This document shows, one piece after another, positions 20,791 through 32,489 of a stretch of DNA of 64,000 nt. Each line of letters begins with the position of its first letter. The first letter of the stretch is position 1. The notes beneath the pieces are model-generated. The model had not been told where the DNA came from and ran no database searches. It saw nothing but the letters and a program-made list of their open reading frames with translations. The stretch comes from Diaprepes abbreviatus. Taxonomy: Eukaryota > Arthropoda > Insecta > Coleoptera > Curculionidae. The position numbers and the translations under genes were made by a program. The stretch lies in contig JASJET010000265.1 of the NCBI GenBank assembly GCA_034092305.1, positions 406,501 through 470,500 of the forward strand. The letters run 5' to 3'.

Positions 20791-23067
20791 CAGGGTGAGT
20801 CAACGATTGGATGAAGTAGGTTTGTGCCTTTTCGGTGAAATTAACAAAGAAACTATATCTATTGTTTGATACAGTTTATTTTTACGCAGATTTTAAAAAT
20901 ATTTAGGACTCTACAGGGTGAGCCAAAAAACTAGGACAGCACAAAGTTGTATTTTTTTAAATAGAACACCCTATATACGAATCGTTTTTTCGATTTAGCT
21001 TATAATTTTAAATCTTTTTTATTAAGGGTTTACTATAACAAAACTTTATAGTTTCTGAGATAATTAAGTTTAAAGAAAAAAAGTCACATTTTCAAGCATC
21101 AATTCAATCCTAAATAACGTTTTCAATTTTGTGACAAATATATTCAAATTTGGAATTTAGCAAGGCCAAGGACAAGTTAACATAATTTTTACCTAATATT
21201 TGCAATAAAAGCTACAGGGTGTTGAACACATCGGCTCAAATTTGAACAAGTTTAAATGAATAAATATCTTTTTTTAAATGGTACACTCTGTATATTTTCA
21301 TGTTATTTAATAGAGTAATAAAAACCCTAAAAGTTTTGTTCAATATATCTTATACCTATTTATAATAGTTTTTGAGATATTTCAGTTTTTCTTATTTTCC
21401 ATACTTTTTTACAGAAATAGTCTTCATTATCATAGTAGCCATGTAAAATAATAAAAAGAAACTACAGAAACAAACAGAATGTGGTTAAATATGATGACAT
21501 ACATTATTCGTTATATTACAACGGCAATAGTTTAATTAAACATCGGCGCACCATCGTGCTGGAACCACATACTGTCGAGCTCATCTCTATCGAGACCTTG
21601 AAGCAGTTGAGGTAGTTCTTCTTGTAGAAAGTTCAGGTAACTATGGCCATTTAGTGGTTCATTAAAAAAGTGGGGTCCAATAATTCGATTATGATAAATA
21701 CCATACCAAACATTTAATGACCAGTGGTTTTGATGTTGCACCTCTCTAATTCAAAATGGGTTTTCTGTGACATTATAATGCATGTTGCGTCTATTTACGG
21801 CACCGTTACTTCTAAAAGTAGCTTCATCACTAAACATTACCTTGCATAATAAATTTGGATTTAATTGAATCTCCGCATTTATTGTACGACAAAAGTTTAC
21901 ACGACTTTCAAAATCCTGTCCATGCAATTCTTGGTGTAATTCCATGTGATATGGATGATACCTATATTTCTTGGTAGTACGATTAGCGGTGGATTGTGAT
22001 GTTTCACATAATGCTGCTAACTGACGGCTACCAATATAAAGATTTTCCTGAACATTTAACAATACTTGTAGTTCTTTTTCTTCATTAGTTACTGGTTTGT
22101 TGGCCACTTTACGTTTTGGATAATCAACAGTACCAGAAGAATCAAATCTTTGCATTAAGTTTTGAAAAGTATGGGTATTAGGCTGGCGTCGATCAGGATA
22201 CTTCATTTTGTAAATTCTTTGAGCAAGAAGGCAATTTTTTTGAGCCTCTCCTATTGTATAAATCATATCTATTAACTCATTCTTTGGAAAATTCATTTTA
22301 CAATATAAGATGAATGCAAAAAAAACCAAACTACACTACATAAAAACCAAAAGAAGCGATTGCGGTTATAAATTTGACACACAGAAAAATGTTCTTTTAC
22401 ATTGTTTTTGCCATGGCTACTATGATAATGAAGACTATTTCTATAAAAAAGTATGGAAAATAAGAAAAACTGAAATATCTCAACAACTATTGTAAATAGG
22501 TATAGGATATATTGAACAAAACTTTTAGGGTTTTTATTACTCTATTAAATAACATGAAAATATACAGGGTGTACCATTTAAAAAAAAAAGATATTTATTC
22601 ATTTAAACTTGTTCAAATTTCAGCCGATGTGTTCAACACCTTGTAGCTTTTATTGCAAATATTAGTTAAAAATTATGTTAACTTGTCCTTGGCCTTGCTA
22701 AATTCCAAATTTGAATATATTTGTCACAAAATTGAAAACGTTATTTAGGATTGAATTGATGCGTGAAAATGTGACTTTTTTTCTTTAAACTTAATTATCT
22801 CAGAAACTATAAAGTTTTGTTATAGTCAACCCTTAATAAAAAAGATTTAAAAGTATAAGCTAAATCGAAAATACAATTCGTATATAGGGTGTTCTATTTA
22901 AGAAAATACAACTTTATGCTGTCCTAGTTTTTTGACTCACCCTGTAGAGTCCTAAATATTTTTAAAATCTGCGTAAAAATAAACTGTATCAAACAATAAA
23001 TATAGTTTCTTTGTTAATTTCACCGAAAAGGCACAAACCTACTTCACCCAATCGTTGACTCACCCTG
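20791..23067 (-). mobile_element. Tc1/mariner-type transposon with 657-bp inverted repeats
   Basis: Bounded by TA on both sides (20789-20790 and 23068-23069). The ends are CAGGGTGAGTCAACGATTGG and its reverse complement. The inverted arms extend from 20791 to about 21447 and from about 22412 to 23067 and are very similar. Inside each arm further TACAGGGTG-type motifs recur (near 20912, 21211 and 21284, with partners near 22940, 22640 and 22562), as if nested terminal repeats. The centre encodes a transposase on the minus strand. Confidence 0.9.
21532..22329 (-). pseudogene. Tc1/mariner-type DDE transposase, truncated
   Basis: Residues 1-60 or so form a helix-turn-helix region (ELIDMIYTIGEAQKN, YKMKYPDRRQPNTHTFQNLM). 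A linker (NEEKELQVLLNVQENLYIGS) and a second HTH (LAALCETSQSTANRTTKKY) follow. The catalytic core has the first aspartate in VMFSDEATF and the second in MWFQHDGAP. A TGA at about 21747-21749 replaces the tryptophan expected before IRE. The frame ends just after HDGAP, where the inverted arm begins, so the third catalytic residue and the C-terminus are absent. This type of protein is abundant in insect genomes. The copy cannot be active. Confidence 0.88.
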
Positions 23068-23069
23068 TA

Positions 23070-23805
23070 CATTCCAAAAACAAAAAAAAAAGTTAAATTC
23101 CACCAAAAATATCATCTTTACAAAAAGTTATTGGTGAAATTAAATTTACAGACCTGTTTACGCATCGCTTCACTGTTATAAGGGATATCAACATTTACCA
23201 AAAAAAAAAAACGCAATATAAGAAGCACATTTAAAATATCTCATGGAAAAAAAAAGATATTTACCTAATAAGCCCTTTCGTTTATCCTCGACAGAAATTC
23301 GAGATATCCCTTGGGTCTTTATCCACTTTTTGACGTCCATTCATCGGTTGTGTACTTTGAACTTTTTTTAAATCAACAATCTCTTTCTATCCGTTGCCGT
23401 TTTCTCCTGAGGAAAATATTTTAACGCGCGTTTTGTGTTTATTTCATATTTCATATAAAAAAAATCAAAGGCAAAACAAACAACAAAAAGAGTTATATTA
23501 GAGATTATTTCTCGAAGGAAATAGGAAATCGTAATATTGTATAAAAGAAATTCTTTATTAAAAGCTCAAGGTGATACAGGGTGAGTGCGGAGGAACGTCC
23601 CAAACTCTAGAAATATATTCTACCCTAAAAATAATTTTAAAAAACTTAATTCTTGTCAATCGATTTTAATTTGCTTTGAAGTTATAAAATGATAACACTT
23701 TACACCAATACATACATTATTTTAATCGTATTCTTCATATATTAAACTGACTTATTCTAGCTTGTTTGAAGGTTGTAGACAATGTTGAAGATTGAAACTG
23801 AACGT
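23070..23805. other. Non-coding, with a lone CAGGGTG terminal motif
   Basis: Low-complexity AT-rich DNA. TACAGGGTGAGTGCGGAGG at about 23576 looks like one end of another TA-target transposon; no partner end found nearby. Confidence 0.4.
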
Positions 23806-25868
23806 TCAGTGTATGATGGGATAATTTCAACGGTTGTTGCCTGTAATTATGTACCTACTTTAAATGCTTTATTCTTAATTTTCAAAAGCCATTTTATTCT
23901 TAAAAACACATTTTACAGTATTCAAGATTATTAATTTTTTATTTACTTATAACAGAATTGATTACTTCCAGTTACATTTTCTTAAAGCCAATAAATTTTC
24001 CTGTTTTCCTGTAAATGTCCAAGCCTTATTTCGATTTCAAGAAACTTTTCTATTTATTGTGACAATAATTTGCTTACAGCAATATTAAAAATGATATCAA
24101 AGAATTTATTTTTAGTACACCTTTATACTTGAACTTTATTAAACATTCGAAATTATTATTTTTCATTCATATTTTATTCTGTAATGTTTCCAATAATATC
24201 AAATAATCCTTTGTTTATAAAAACTCTGTGAAGCGAGTGGAATTTTTATTAAAACTGACTTTATAAAAACAGTGTAAATATTTTATAATTAGGCATGAGG
24301 GAGGAGGGCGTTGGATTTTTTTTGTTAAGGGGATGGTGGTCCAGAAAAGGTTGGGTGGAAATGGATGTTTGGTGTCAGCGAGAATGCCTAAAACAAACGA
24401 TTATTTTGAAATTTATTCTTATAACTATAGCTTTTGTGAACTGACCATATTTCTTTTATATAATACAATTTCTTAATTATCGTTGTAATAAATGATTCCT
24501 AACTTAAAAGTCTTTCTAACACAATTTATTTATAGCTTCAAAGGTCACAATTCTCCATTATGTTTTACGAAACAAATATTTTACATTAACTCTAAAAAGT
24601 GGTAAAGGCATAATTTATCTTCTCTTAATAACTTTTGTCAAGGTCTCTTTTAGGTCCCTTCCATAAAGATTTACCGAAATTCTTTGCTTTGTAAAATATG
24701 TGATTAGTTCTGGGGTCAAGTACACAAATAGAGAAATCCTATATGTACTTAAAAGGAAAGGGTCTATTATCTACTCAATATATATTTTTTTATTTTCATA
24801 ATTCATAACTGAATTTAGTCATAAAGTTTACCAAATGGAATTGTGGAATTAGAAAAAAGAATGGAGCAAACTTACAAGTATTTTCGTTGAAGTATTTGAA
24901 AAGTTTTTATGCTTTCGGTGTTATTCCAGACTACACGAGAATAAAAAAGTTTTTACCAAGGAAAATACTTAAGAAAAGATGAGGGGAAACTCTTTTTATA
25001 TTAATTATTCAGAAATATTTTAAGCTCCTAAAAGTGAAACAGAAATACAGATCAATATCAAAAATATAGAGATCATATGAGAAAAGTATTGAAAAATTGA
25101 GTCCGATTGGGATTATTGTAAATTTTCGTATATGAACAGTAATGATTAAAAGTTAAACAGAAAATTATAAAATTTAACACCAACATTCAATATGTATTTT
25201 TTGCATTAAATAATTACTCACACTTGAGCAGCTTCAGAAAATTATGTGAAAATATTCAATCCACACCTGCCGTTGTCGGAACTGCACAAAGTCATCGCGA
25301 ATAGTAAGGTTGGTACAATAATGTCACTCGGAAAAGTAGACGGCAATTTCACAGAAAGTGAAGAAGCTGGAGCATTGCTCTTACTCAACACTCACTTTAA
25401 CAAATCTAACATCACGAATAATATAATAAAACATTGCAGTAAACCTATTAGAAAAGCTATAGCTATGGCTAGAAACATATGCTGTAGCGATTGCTTAAAA
25501 TGGGCAATTAACACCTTTTAACTATTTGAAATTCTAGGAGTTAATGGAATATTTCCCGTCCTGCTTTAACGAGGATCCTAGAATGGGTGAAATTACATCA
25601 CTACCAACAGACGTACCTAGTAGATAAACCTACAGAAACTGCACTAATACAGCTAACAGATGAGATTCAGGATATACTGATATACAGAGAAACCGGAGTA
25701 TGTACCTTTCTACATATTGAAGGGGCTTTTAACAATATTGCAAATGAAGCTGGCAAAAGAGCACTAGTTGACAGGAGAGTAGATGGAACGACTTCCAAAT
25801 GGATGTTATAACTCCTTTACACCACAATCGCAGAAACAGTTTTCCACATCAAAAGATGTCGTACTGAA
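23806..25868 (-). repeat. Right arm of the ~2.06-kb inverted duplication
   Basis: Reverse complement of 14170-16230. Inner limit at CAGTGTATGATGGG near 23806; outer limit after AAAAGATGTCGTAC near 25868. The LINE part at 25246-25810 is coded outward, mirroring the left arm. Confidence 0.88.
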
Positions 25869-26220
25869 CATTCAGTTTATACTTGATAACGGTTAGAGAT
25901 ACAACCTAATCGAAACGTCGTAAAAATAAATAAAAACAAAGACAATGCAAGTCCGACAACTATTTATTGGGAATCCTGACCCGAAACTGGCAAGGAAATT
26001 ACTACAAATGAGTAGGAACCAATTAAGGACTATTACGGGTATAATGATGGGACACATGGCCGTCAAAGTACATCTGAATAGAATGAATCTATATAACGGA
26101 AACCTCGACTGCAGACTATGTGGACAAGCCGAGGAAACGGTGAAGCATATCATATGTGACTGTGAGTCACATATGATATGCTTCCTTAGCAGGACTGTAC
26201 AGATTGAGCCAGGGGGCTAG
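25246..26220 (+). pseudogene. RNase H-type non-LTR retrotransposon fragment (right copy)
   Basis: 25246-25521 is the same linker as at 14518-14793 (FNPHLPLSELHKVIANSKVG, FTESEEAGALLLLNTHF). 25587-25811 holds the RT entry and motif A (FLHIEGAFNNIANEAGKRAL). After a junction at about 25868-25940 the frame at 25945 encodes the C-terminal zinc finger region: KLARKLLQMSRNQLRTITG, GHMAVKVHLNRM and CRLCGQAEETVKHIICDCE, a CCHC-type finger typical of the end of such elements. The palm catalytic motif and RNase H are missing from this copy. A perfect 20-bp hairpin interrupts the end of the finger. Confidence 0.8.
26142..26184. repeat. Perfect 20-bp inverted repeat with 3-nt loop
   Basis: GAAGCATATCATATGTGACT, then GTG, then the exact reverse complement. 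The left arm is ordinary LINE coding sequence; the right arm replaces what should follow, so it looks like a template-switch or fold-back copying event. Confidence 0.93.
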
Positions 26221-26607
26221 GTTGACAGAGTGGCTGTAATGTCTAGGGTGAGCACAATAGGCCTACTCTGGCCGCAGTGCATCCGGCTTTAGGACGGACC
26301 CGGGAATATAATAAAAAAAAAGTCCGGCAACCATATTTTAGTTTATTCTAGCTTGTTTACAAATTACTGCATCCTAAAAATATATTACCAAAAATATCGT
26401 ATAGTTATTTTAGTTCTCCATAAAAGCCGATTATTATCATCTATGTTAACCTAACCACAACTTACTGAATTAATTTGTTGGTTTACAAAATAAATTGTAT
26501 TCATTCGTTTGTACAATAAGTGTATGGTGGTCTTTTTGAACATTTATTTAAGAAACAGAATGACTAAAACGTAAGAGATTTTAGGATAAAATTAAGGAAA
26601 CTGCATA

Positions 26608-27789
26608 CGAGAGCAGTTCCAAAAATTAACACATAAATCGCCGTAATTGTTAAAATATAATGACTATGTTAGTTAGATCAAGTTTTAAGTTTGAAAACGC
26701 TACGTTATTTATTCCTTGTTGGACAGCCATCAATATTGAACGCTCTCAGGGAAGTTATAAACATGGAAAAAATTGGTCAACGTTATGTGATTCAATACTT
26801 TCATTTGAAAGGACTTAGTGCAACCAATATAAAAGCCGAGCTAGACTTTACTTTGGGGGAATCTGCACCTTCGTTTTCAACAGTGAAGTATTGGGTGGTA
26901 GAGTTTAAGCGAGGCCGTACATCGCAGTGGTCGACTAAATGAGGTGATTATTCCAGAAATGGTGAGAAAATACACAAAATGGTAACGAATAACCGTTGAT
27001 TAAAAATGCATGTTGACTGAATATTTGTACATGAGAAAGCTGTTTGCAAGATGGGTACTCACATTCGAACAAAAATAACGCGGTGAGGATGTTTCAATGG
27101 AAGGTTTGTCCATGTTTCGCCGCAACAAAGCCAAGTTTTTGCGTCAGTCCATACCTATGGATGAAACATGGGTCTGTCACTACATACCCAAGGCGAAAGA
27201 ACAGTCAAAACAATGAACTGAAAGGGGAGATTCGGCTCCAAAGAAGGCAAAGTTGGTTCTATCTGCAGGCGAGTTCATGGCTTCAGTTTTTTGGGATGCA
27301 CATGGTATAATTTTTACTAATTATTTTGAAAAAGGAAAAACCAGCAACGGAGAGTATTATGCGAACTTATTGCAGCGTTTTAGTGATGAAATTATGGAAA
27401 AAATGGCAGCATTTGGCGAAAAAGAAAGCAAAGACGACAATGGGCCTGTTCACATATCCGTTATTTCAGTGGCTAAAATCAATGATTTAAAATACGAATT
27501 GCTTCCTTATTCGCTAAATTTAGCACCCTCAGACTATTTCCTCTTTCCAAACTTGAAGAAATGACTCAGCGAAAAAAGATTTGCCAGGGATGACGAGGTG
27601 ATGTTTGTAGTAGATGGCTATTTTGAGGAGCTCAACGTTTCTTACTATACTACAAGGTATTCAAGCTATTAAACATCGCTGGGAAAAGTGTAGCGAGCTA
27701 AAAGGAGACTATGTTCAGAAATAAATAAAGTTTTTATCAAATATTTTATGTTTTCTTTGTCAAGCCAATTAATTCTTGGACTTCCCTCG
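26608..27789 (+). mobile_element. mariner transposon (1.18 kb)
   Basis: Flanked by TA (26606-26607 and 27790-27791). The ends are CGAGAGCAGTTCCAAAAATT and, on the other strand, CGAGGGAAGTCCAAGAATTA, a mariner-type inverted repeat. Encloses a decayed mariner transposase. Confidence 0.85.
26691..27723 (+). pseudogene. mariner transposase relic
   Basis: The frame is broken at least four times. Recognisable parts are IGQRYVIQYFHLKGLSATNI and FSTVKYWVVEFKRGRTS (helix-turn-helix), then FASVHTYG-like remnants of the first catalytic block near 27150, FMASVFWDAHGIIFTNYFEK, TSNGEYYANLLQRF, the block after the second aspartate (VISVAKINDLKYELLPYS) and APSDYFLFPNLKK with the third aspartate. The end resembles W.KC.ELKGDYVE. 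Mariner transposases cut at TA; this one is inactive. Confidence 0.88.
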
Positions 27790-27791
27790 TA

Positions 27792-28203
27792 CAACTCTCT
27801 CGACGACCTTTGTAAATAACATATTTAGCATTTCATAGTAACTGCCAGATGATGATTTTCCTTGTTTTTAAGTCTGCGCTATGTTTGTAAGAAAATATAA
27901 AGTTCTTAAAATTTGAATAAATTTAATTTTTTATTAATATTAACATTTTTTAATCTTTATTATGACCATATAACTTGAAATTAGTTAAAAATCGTATAAC
28001 AACATTTCAGTTTTTTAAATTATTTGCAAGTGTAAAATGCACTCTTAGTTTTCTATTACTGCATAACAAAAGTCAAACGTTATAAAAGGGTGTCTCATAA
28101 ATAATAGTACACAGAGCAACGGCGGATTTCTTAAATAGTAATATTACGACGTAGGTATCTTTTACTACCCTTATCAGTCAATCCGATGTATGTACCTACA
28201 AAT
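27792..28203. other. No recognisable gene
   Basis: AT-rich DNA with no convincing frame or known terminus. Confidence 0.45.
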
Positions 28204-28204
28204 T

Positions 28205-28280
<76 letters not shown>
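28204..28280. repeat. (TA)n microsatellite
   Basis: TA run leading into a PLE terminus on the right. Confidence 0.97.
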
Positions 28281-28283
<3 letters not shown>

Positions 28284-28425
28284 ATATCGTAGGTTTTCAC
28301 GGATGGTGGAATGAATGGTTTGGTTATTCCGGGTTTCAATCCGTTCGTTCAAAAAATCATTTTCAAGACGTTTCGCCAAAATCTCATTTGGCATTTTCAA
28401 GTGCGGTTCGTCTCGTTACTCGCTG
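28281..28425 (-). mobile_element. Solo PLE terminus
   Basis: Closely related to 3537-3650, 51350-51445 and 53776-53836 (GGTTTCAATCCGTTCGTTCA, then the GACGTTTCGCC box). The minus frame reads KMPNEILAKRLENDFLNERI. No PLE body is attached; the (TA)n tract adjoins it. Confidence 0.75.
28367..28401 (-). ncRNA. Hammerhead-like motif of PLE terminus
   Basis: Minus strand: CTTGAAAA, stem II GCCAAA/TTTGGC with a 6-nt loop, then GAAACGTC. Stem II is perfect; the first core box is degenerate. Confidence 0.62.
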
Positions 28426-28429
28426 AGAA

Positions 28430-30340
28430 CTGATTATCAGTCACGTCACGCGCTTCTGGTTGGTGTTCGATCTAATATGGCCGATTTCCATATTTTGTGT
28501 TTTATTTTTAATAAAATAAATATAATCTCGCTTGTAATCTAAAAATAGGTGTGTTTTTTAGAATCTGTCTATCCTATACAATTACTCCAAGTCATAATTT
28601 CAGTGATTCTTCGTTACCAGTCATAATACCTATTCAGACAAGTTCAGTAAAGTCTGCATTATGTGGGAAATAAATTTTAAATGCGTCAAATTTTTATATT
28701 ATGATTTTTTATTAGAAAATTTGATTATTTTCAATGAAACTGGACCATTGTTGACCTCACCGGCATATGAAATAAAGAGTCAGAAGAATGGTTGTCCTTA
28801 AGATTGAAGAAAACCTGGATCCGTTATCACTTTTCCATTGCACCTTCAGTAAGTATTTTAGGAACATTTGTCCAGTCCTGTAAATAAGTTGTATTTTTCG
28901 ATTTGAGCCTTTATTTTTTATTTTTCGCATTTTGTGATAAGTTTTTTTTTGATAACGTGGGCGCCCACAAACATCTTTTTAGCAATTCGTTCTCTAGAGA
29001 GTTGAAAACAGAGAATTTAAAAAATAATTTATTTTTCAATTCGCTTAAGTTACAAAAGCGATATGTGACAACAGAATATACCAATTGGAGAATTTTCGAT
29101 ATTTGCATATCAAAGAATAAAAACGGGAGCAACTGAGTTTCTTGAAGTTACGCTCACTTGGGTAAAAGTGGTATACAAAGTTTTACGAAATACCATCAAT
29201 ATTTTACAAATAGATATTCAAATCGGTTAAAGTACAGAAATAGCTTTTCAAGTTAAAAATAGCAGTTCAAAAAGTTTATTTTAAGGTTTTCTGAAAAAAA
29301 AATCCCTCCTAATAGATTACACGAGTCTAGAAAAAATGACGTCATGATTGTGGTTGGGCAGGAGTAATTTGTTGCGTAGAATCCAAATCCAAATCAGAAT
29401 TGGCCAATCACGTCAGGATTTTGAAATATTTTAGGTTATGTAATCGAAAAAAAAAAGGTTTTTGGCTATTTTTGACGTTTTTTGTTTATTTATTTACTTA
29501 TCTCAAATAGTAATTTGTGACGCGTTTTTACGTAAGCGGGGAACAGGTCGTGCTCTACGGATCTACTTTGATTACGGCAGCGGAACATCGGTCAGTGGAT
29601 ATTTCTCGTGCGGATAGTCATCGGTCAAATGCTTAGCGTAGGGGTATCGGTTTGACGGTATCTACTTATACTCGGGATATCCCTGCTCTCTGAACTGATC
29701 GACGGATGACATAACATTGCCCGTTCTTATAAGGGTCCTCGACAATGCTGGCCATTAGCGGGGTAGGACGTAAGGAAGGAACTGTATGGTGAAACACCAT
29801 ATACACACAAGCCTAGCCTCACCTACATTGCTAGACCAGGAAGGCGCGGTCCGGCAGGCGACCCAGTCCAGTCCGTTTGGACTGTTGACCCGGGTGGAGA
29901 ACGTGCAGTTCTCAGCGAAATAATAGACGGCCCGAGTTCCCACTACGCTGACGTGTGACGGCGAGCGGTGATAGCGCATACAATACTGCTGTATGCGGTG
30001 CGCGATTACTATGTTCGGACGCTCTGAAAATCTCGGAAAATGATATTTCCCGGCATAGCGCGATAAATTTAATTATGTCGGTTATCTTGAAACTTTAAGC
30101 ATTCTTTTCCCGCAAGAATCAGATTTTTTGGATGCAAAATAAATAAATTAAATCCCGGAAAACATACTCATGCCCAAAAATATAGTAACTTCGTTACAAA
30201 CTTACACATTAAATTGTATATTACATATATGAAATAGAATAAGTTATCTAATGCTTAACATTGAACAAAACTTTCAGCAAAGAATACTCAATCAGAAAAA
30301 AATTATACAAGAAACAAAACAAAATAAGTTGTCTCGTAGT
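28430..30340. other. Non-coding; includes a GC-richer stretch at 29515-30070
   Basis: 28625-28760 resembles 40840-40945 (CAGTAAAGTCTGCATTA and following A/T-rich sequence), so it is part of a dispersed repeat. 29515-30070 is clearly GC-richer than its surroundings and has no frame or RNA box that I recognise. Confidence 0.45.
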
Positions 30341-30422
30341 ACACTCTAACTTGCAGATCAAGCGAAACGTCGATGTTGTAACATACAAATATTGAAGTGT
30401 TATATACGAGTTATTTTAAAAT

Positions 30423-30468
30423 AGAACTTCTGATGAAGCTAAAGTGTTAGCGAAACGTGTCAAGTTTT
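30423..30468 (+). ncRNA. Complete minimal hammerhead ribozyme
   Basis: Stem I AGAACUU/AAGUUUU (7 bp, one G-U), exact core CUGAUGA, stem II GCUAA/UUAGC with loop AGUG, GAAA, a two-pair stem III (AC-GU-GU) and cleavage triplet GUC. The extra A before stem II is also present in the PLE motif at 8675. No PLE frame is adjacent. A weaker GCGAAACGTC motif lies 60 bp upstream at about 30343-30375. Confidence 0.85.
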
Positions 30469-30479
30469 TTAGTTAAATA

Positions 30480-32080
30480 TAGGGGACATTTGACAAATAT
30501 TCGTCTTTTCATTCAAATCCATATTCATCGTTGATTATGGATTTCCATCAAGTAAAAGCCAGCACCCTATTTAGTTTATATAATTTTATAACCTTTTAAC
30601 TATGAAATGTTGTGTTTATTTACTGGTCGTCGATCGTGCAAATTCACCAAGTCAGCAAGGTCGCTTTCCGAGTCATGATGAACCGAGGATGTAAGAAGGC
30701 GATTCGTTGACTTGATGAAAAAAAAACAAAACAGGATAAGAAGGACGGACATGCAGGGATAGGGTTCAATCAGTTTAATTAGTTCAATTAGTCAGTCGTC
30801 AATCATAAGAGTCAGTTGATCCGATATAGATCAGTCAGTCAGTAGTGAATTAGTTGATTGCCCAGAAAATTAATGAAGCGAAAATCCCAAGCGTGTCTCA
30901 GTCCAGAGCAGGTCGACAAATAGTAGAACACTAGTGACAACCCTTGTCAAGAATGCCAAGATAAAAATAATCTTAATGTACGTTAAAAAATTAATTATAA
31001 TGATATACAGTCCGAAATGTTTAATGTCGACTATTTTGAATAAATTATTTTTTTATATATAATCTAAAGTTAAAGAGTTCATTTAGAGTGTAATCACTGA
31101 AGATCAAATCCTCAAATGCTACGTCCCTAGTCACACCTCAAACTTGGGCGTGACAATATGTTTTATGAATGACATAAATGACTAAAGTGTATGTGTTTTA
31201 CGGTTTTCAAAAAAAAAAATAATAATAATAATAGAGGGTACGTAACCCCAATTTTTTTTTTCTTTCTCTCAAATTCTAATATAAGGGTAAGCCTTATTTT
31301 ATGAATTGCATGTTGATATGAATAACTGGAGGTAATTTATTGATACGCCCCTGCTGCTGTTTTAATGTTTAGCCACATAAATCAATAAGGTTTTTGTCTC
31401 CTGCAGATCAGAGAAAAATGTGTTGAAGTTGGAGTTCAATTGTTGAGATGCTGCGTGGGTCTGCCCATCTCTTTGACTGACAAACTATAGTATAACGAAA
31501 TTAAACAAAAGTTGGAGAATTATTAAAGTATATGTGGGGAAAACTATGGCGAGTTAATATTCGTTAGTAAGTCTTCGTCGCTATATATTAATTTTTCATC
31601 AGATTTAAGTTACCAGATCAGTCTTTTAGAGTAGATTACAGAAGATTCGAAATACTACGATTGAAGTTTTTTTATATTAGGAAATACAAAGCATGAAAAT
31701 GTCATAATCAATTATACCTAGAAAAATTCGTTAAAAAACAAGAACTTGTGAAAAAAATATGACACGGCAAAATGAACTTAGAACAATTAGGCGAACAGAG
31801 AGGTAATTTATAAGGAAAACCATTAACGAAATGTTGAGACGGAGACGGAAATCCCAACATTCAATTCTTTGATACAAAAGTTGATAATGACATGGATAAT
31901 CCATGGATTAAGCGCTTTAAACGAAACTCTGAGAAAATTTATTATATAGAAATGAGATTTCCTTTAGTACGTCGAACGGTAATGGAAAGCGAGCTTTCCA
32001 GGAAATGAAGGATAAAATATTTACTTAAAATTGTAAAATGATAGAAGGTTATAGAGAGAAGTTTGACTTATATATCGAGT
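30480..32080. other. No recognisable gene; short (AAT)n
   Basis: AT-rich. A small AAT microsatellite is at about 31218-31233. No coding frame of note. Confidence 0.45.
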
Positions 32081-32241
32081 CAGCAAGAAAGTATCTTTAG
32101 TTGTCACAAATAGCGTTGTAATTATTAAATGACTTCTATCAGTGTTACGATTTTTTCTTTTTTTGACATTTTATATCAGTCACATTCAGATTATTTTAGA
32201 AGCAAGTTGTGAATAATTTTGTTTGTAGCTGTTAGATTATA

Positions 32242-32487
32242 ATGGAGTGTAGAAACGAACATTTTCGGCATATTTTTTTTATTTCTGTAAAGGAAAAAGA
32301 AGCTGCTGGGACTGAAAAAGAGATATGTAAAGTTTACGATGTAGATTGCATAACAGAACGCACATGTCAGAATTGGCTTAAAAAATTCTATTCTAGACAA
32401 TTTTCACTCAAAGGTGACCAACGGTTTGGCCGATCTACTAAAACTGATGATGACCAAAACAAAGCCATAATTGAAGAGAATATATAA
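32242..32487 (+). pseudogene. mariner transposase N-terminal fragment
   Basis: Reads ECRNEHFRHIFFISVKEKEA, EKEICKVYDVDCITERTCQN, WLKKFYSRQFSLKGDQRFG and STKTDDDQNKAIIEENI. This is the paired helix-turn-helix DNA-binding part of a mariner transposase of a different subfamily from the copy at 26608. It stops at the end of the second helix region; nothing of the catalytic domain follows. Confidence 0.85.
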
Positions 32488-32489
32488 AG

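Noticed and set aside
25880..25920. GGTTAG...CTAATCGAAACGTC resembling a PLE hammerhead
   Set aside because: It has a possible stem II and GAAACGTC, but no first core box and no PLE sequence nearby; left out of the features as too weak.
27100..27130. GTTTCGCCGC string resembling a hammerhead GAAAC box
   Set aside because: Lies in mariner coding sequence and has no CUGANGA or paired stems around it.
29755..29979. Minus frame in the GC-richer island
   Set aside because: Open mainly because of higher GC content; no motif and no start context.
30343..30375. CTTGCAGATCAAGCGAAACGTC upstream of the complete hammerhead
   Set aside because: Has the GAAACGUC box but the first core box cannot be aligned; mentioned only as context.
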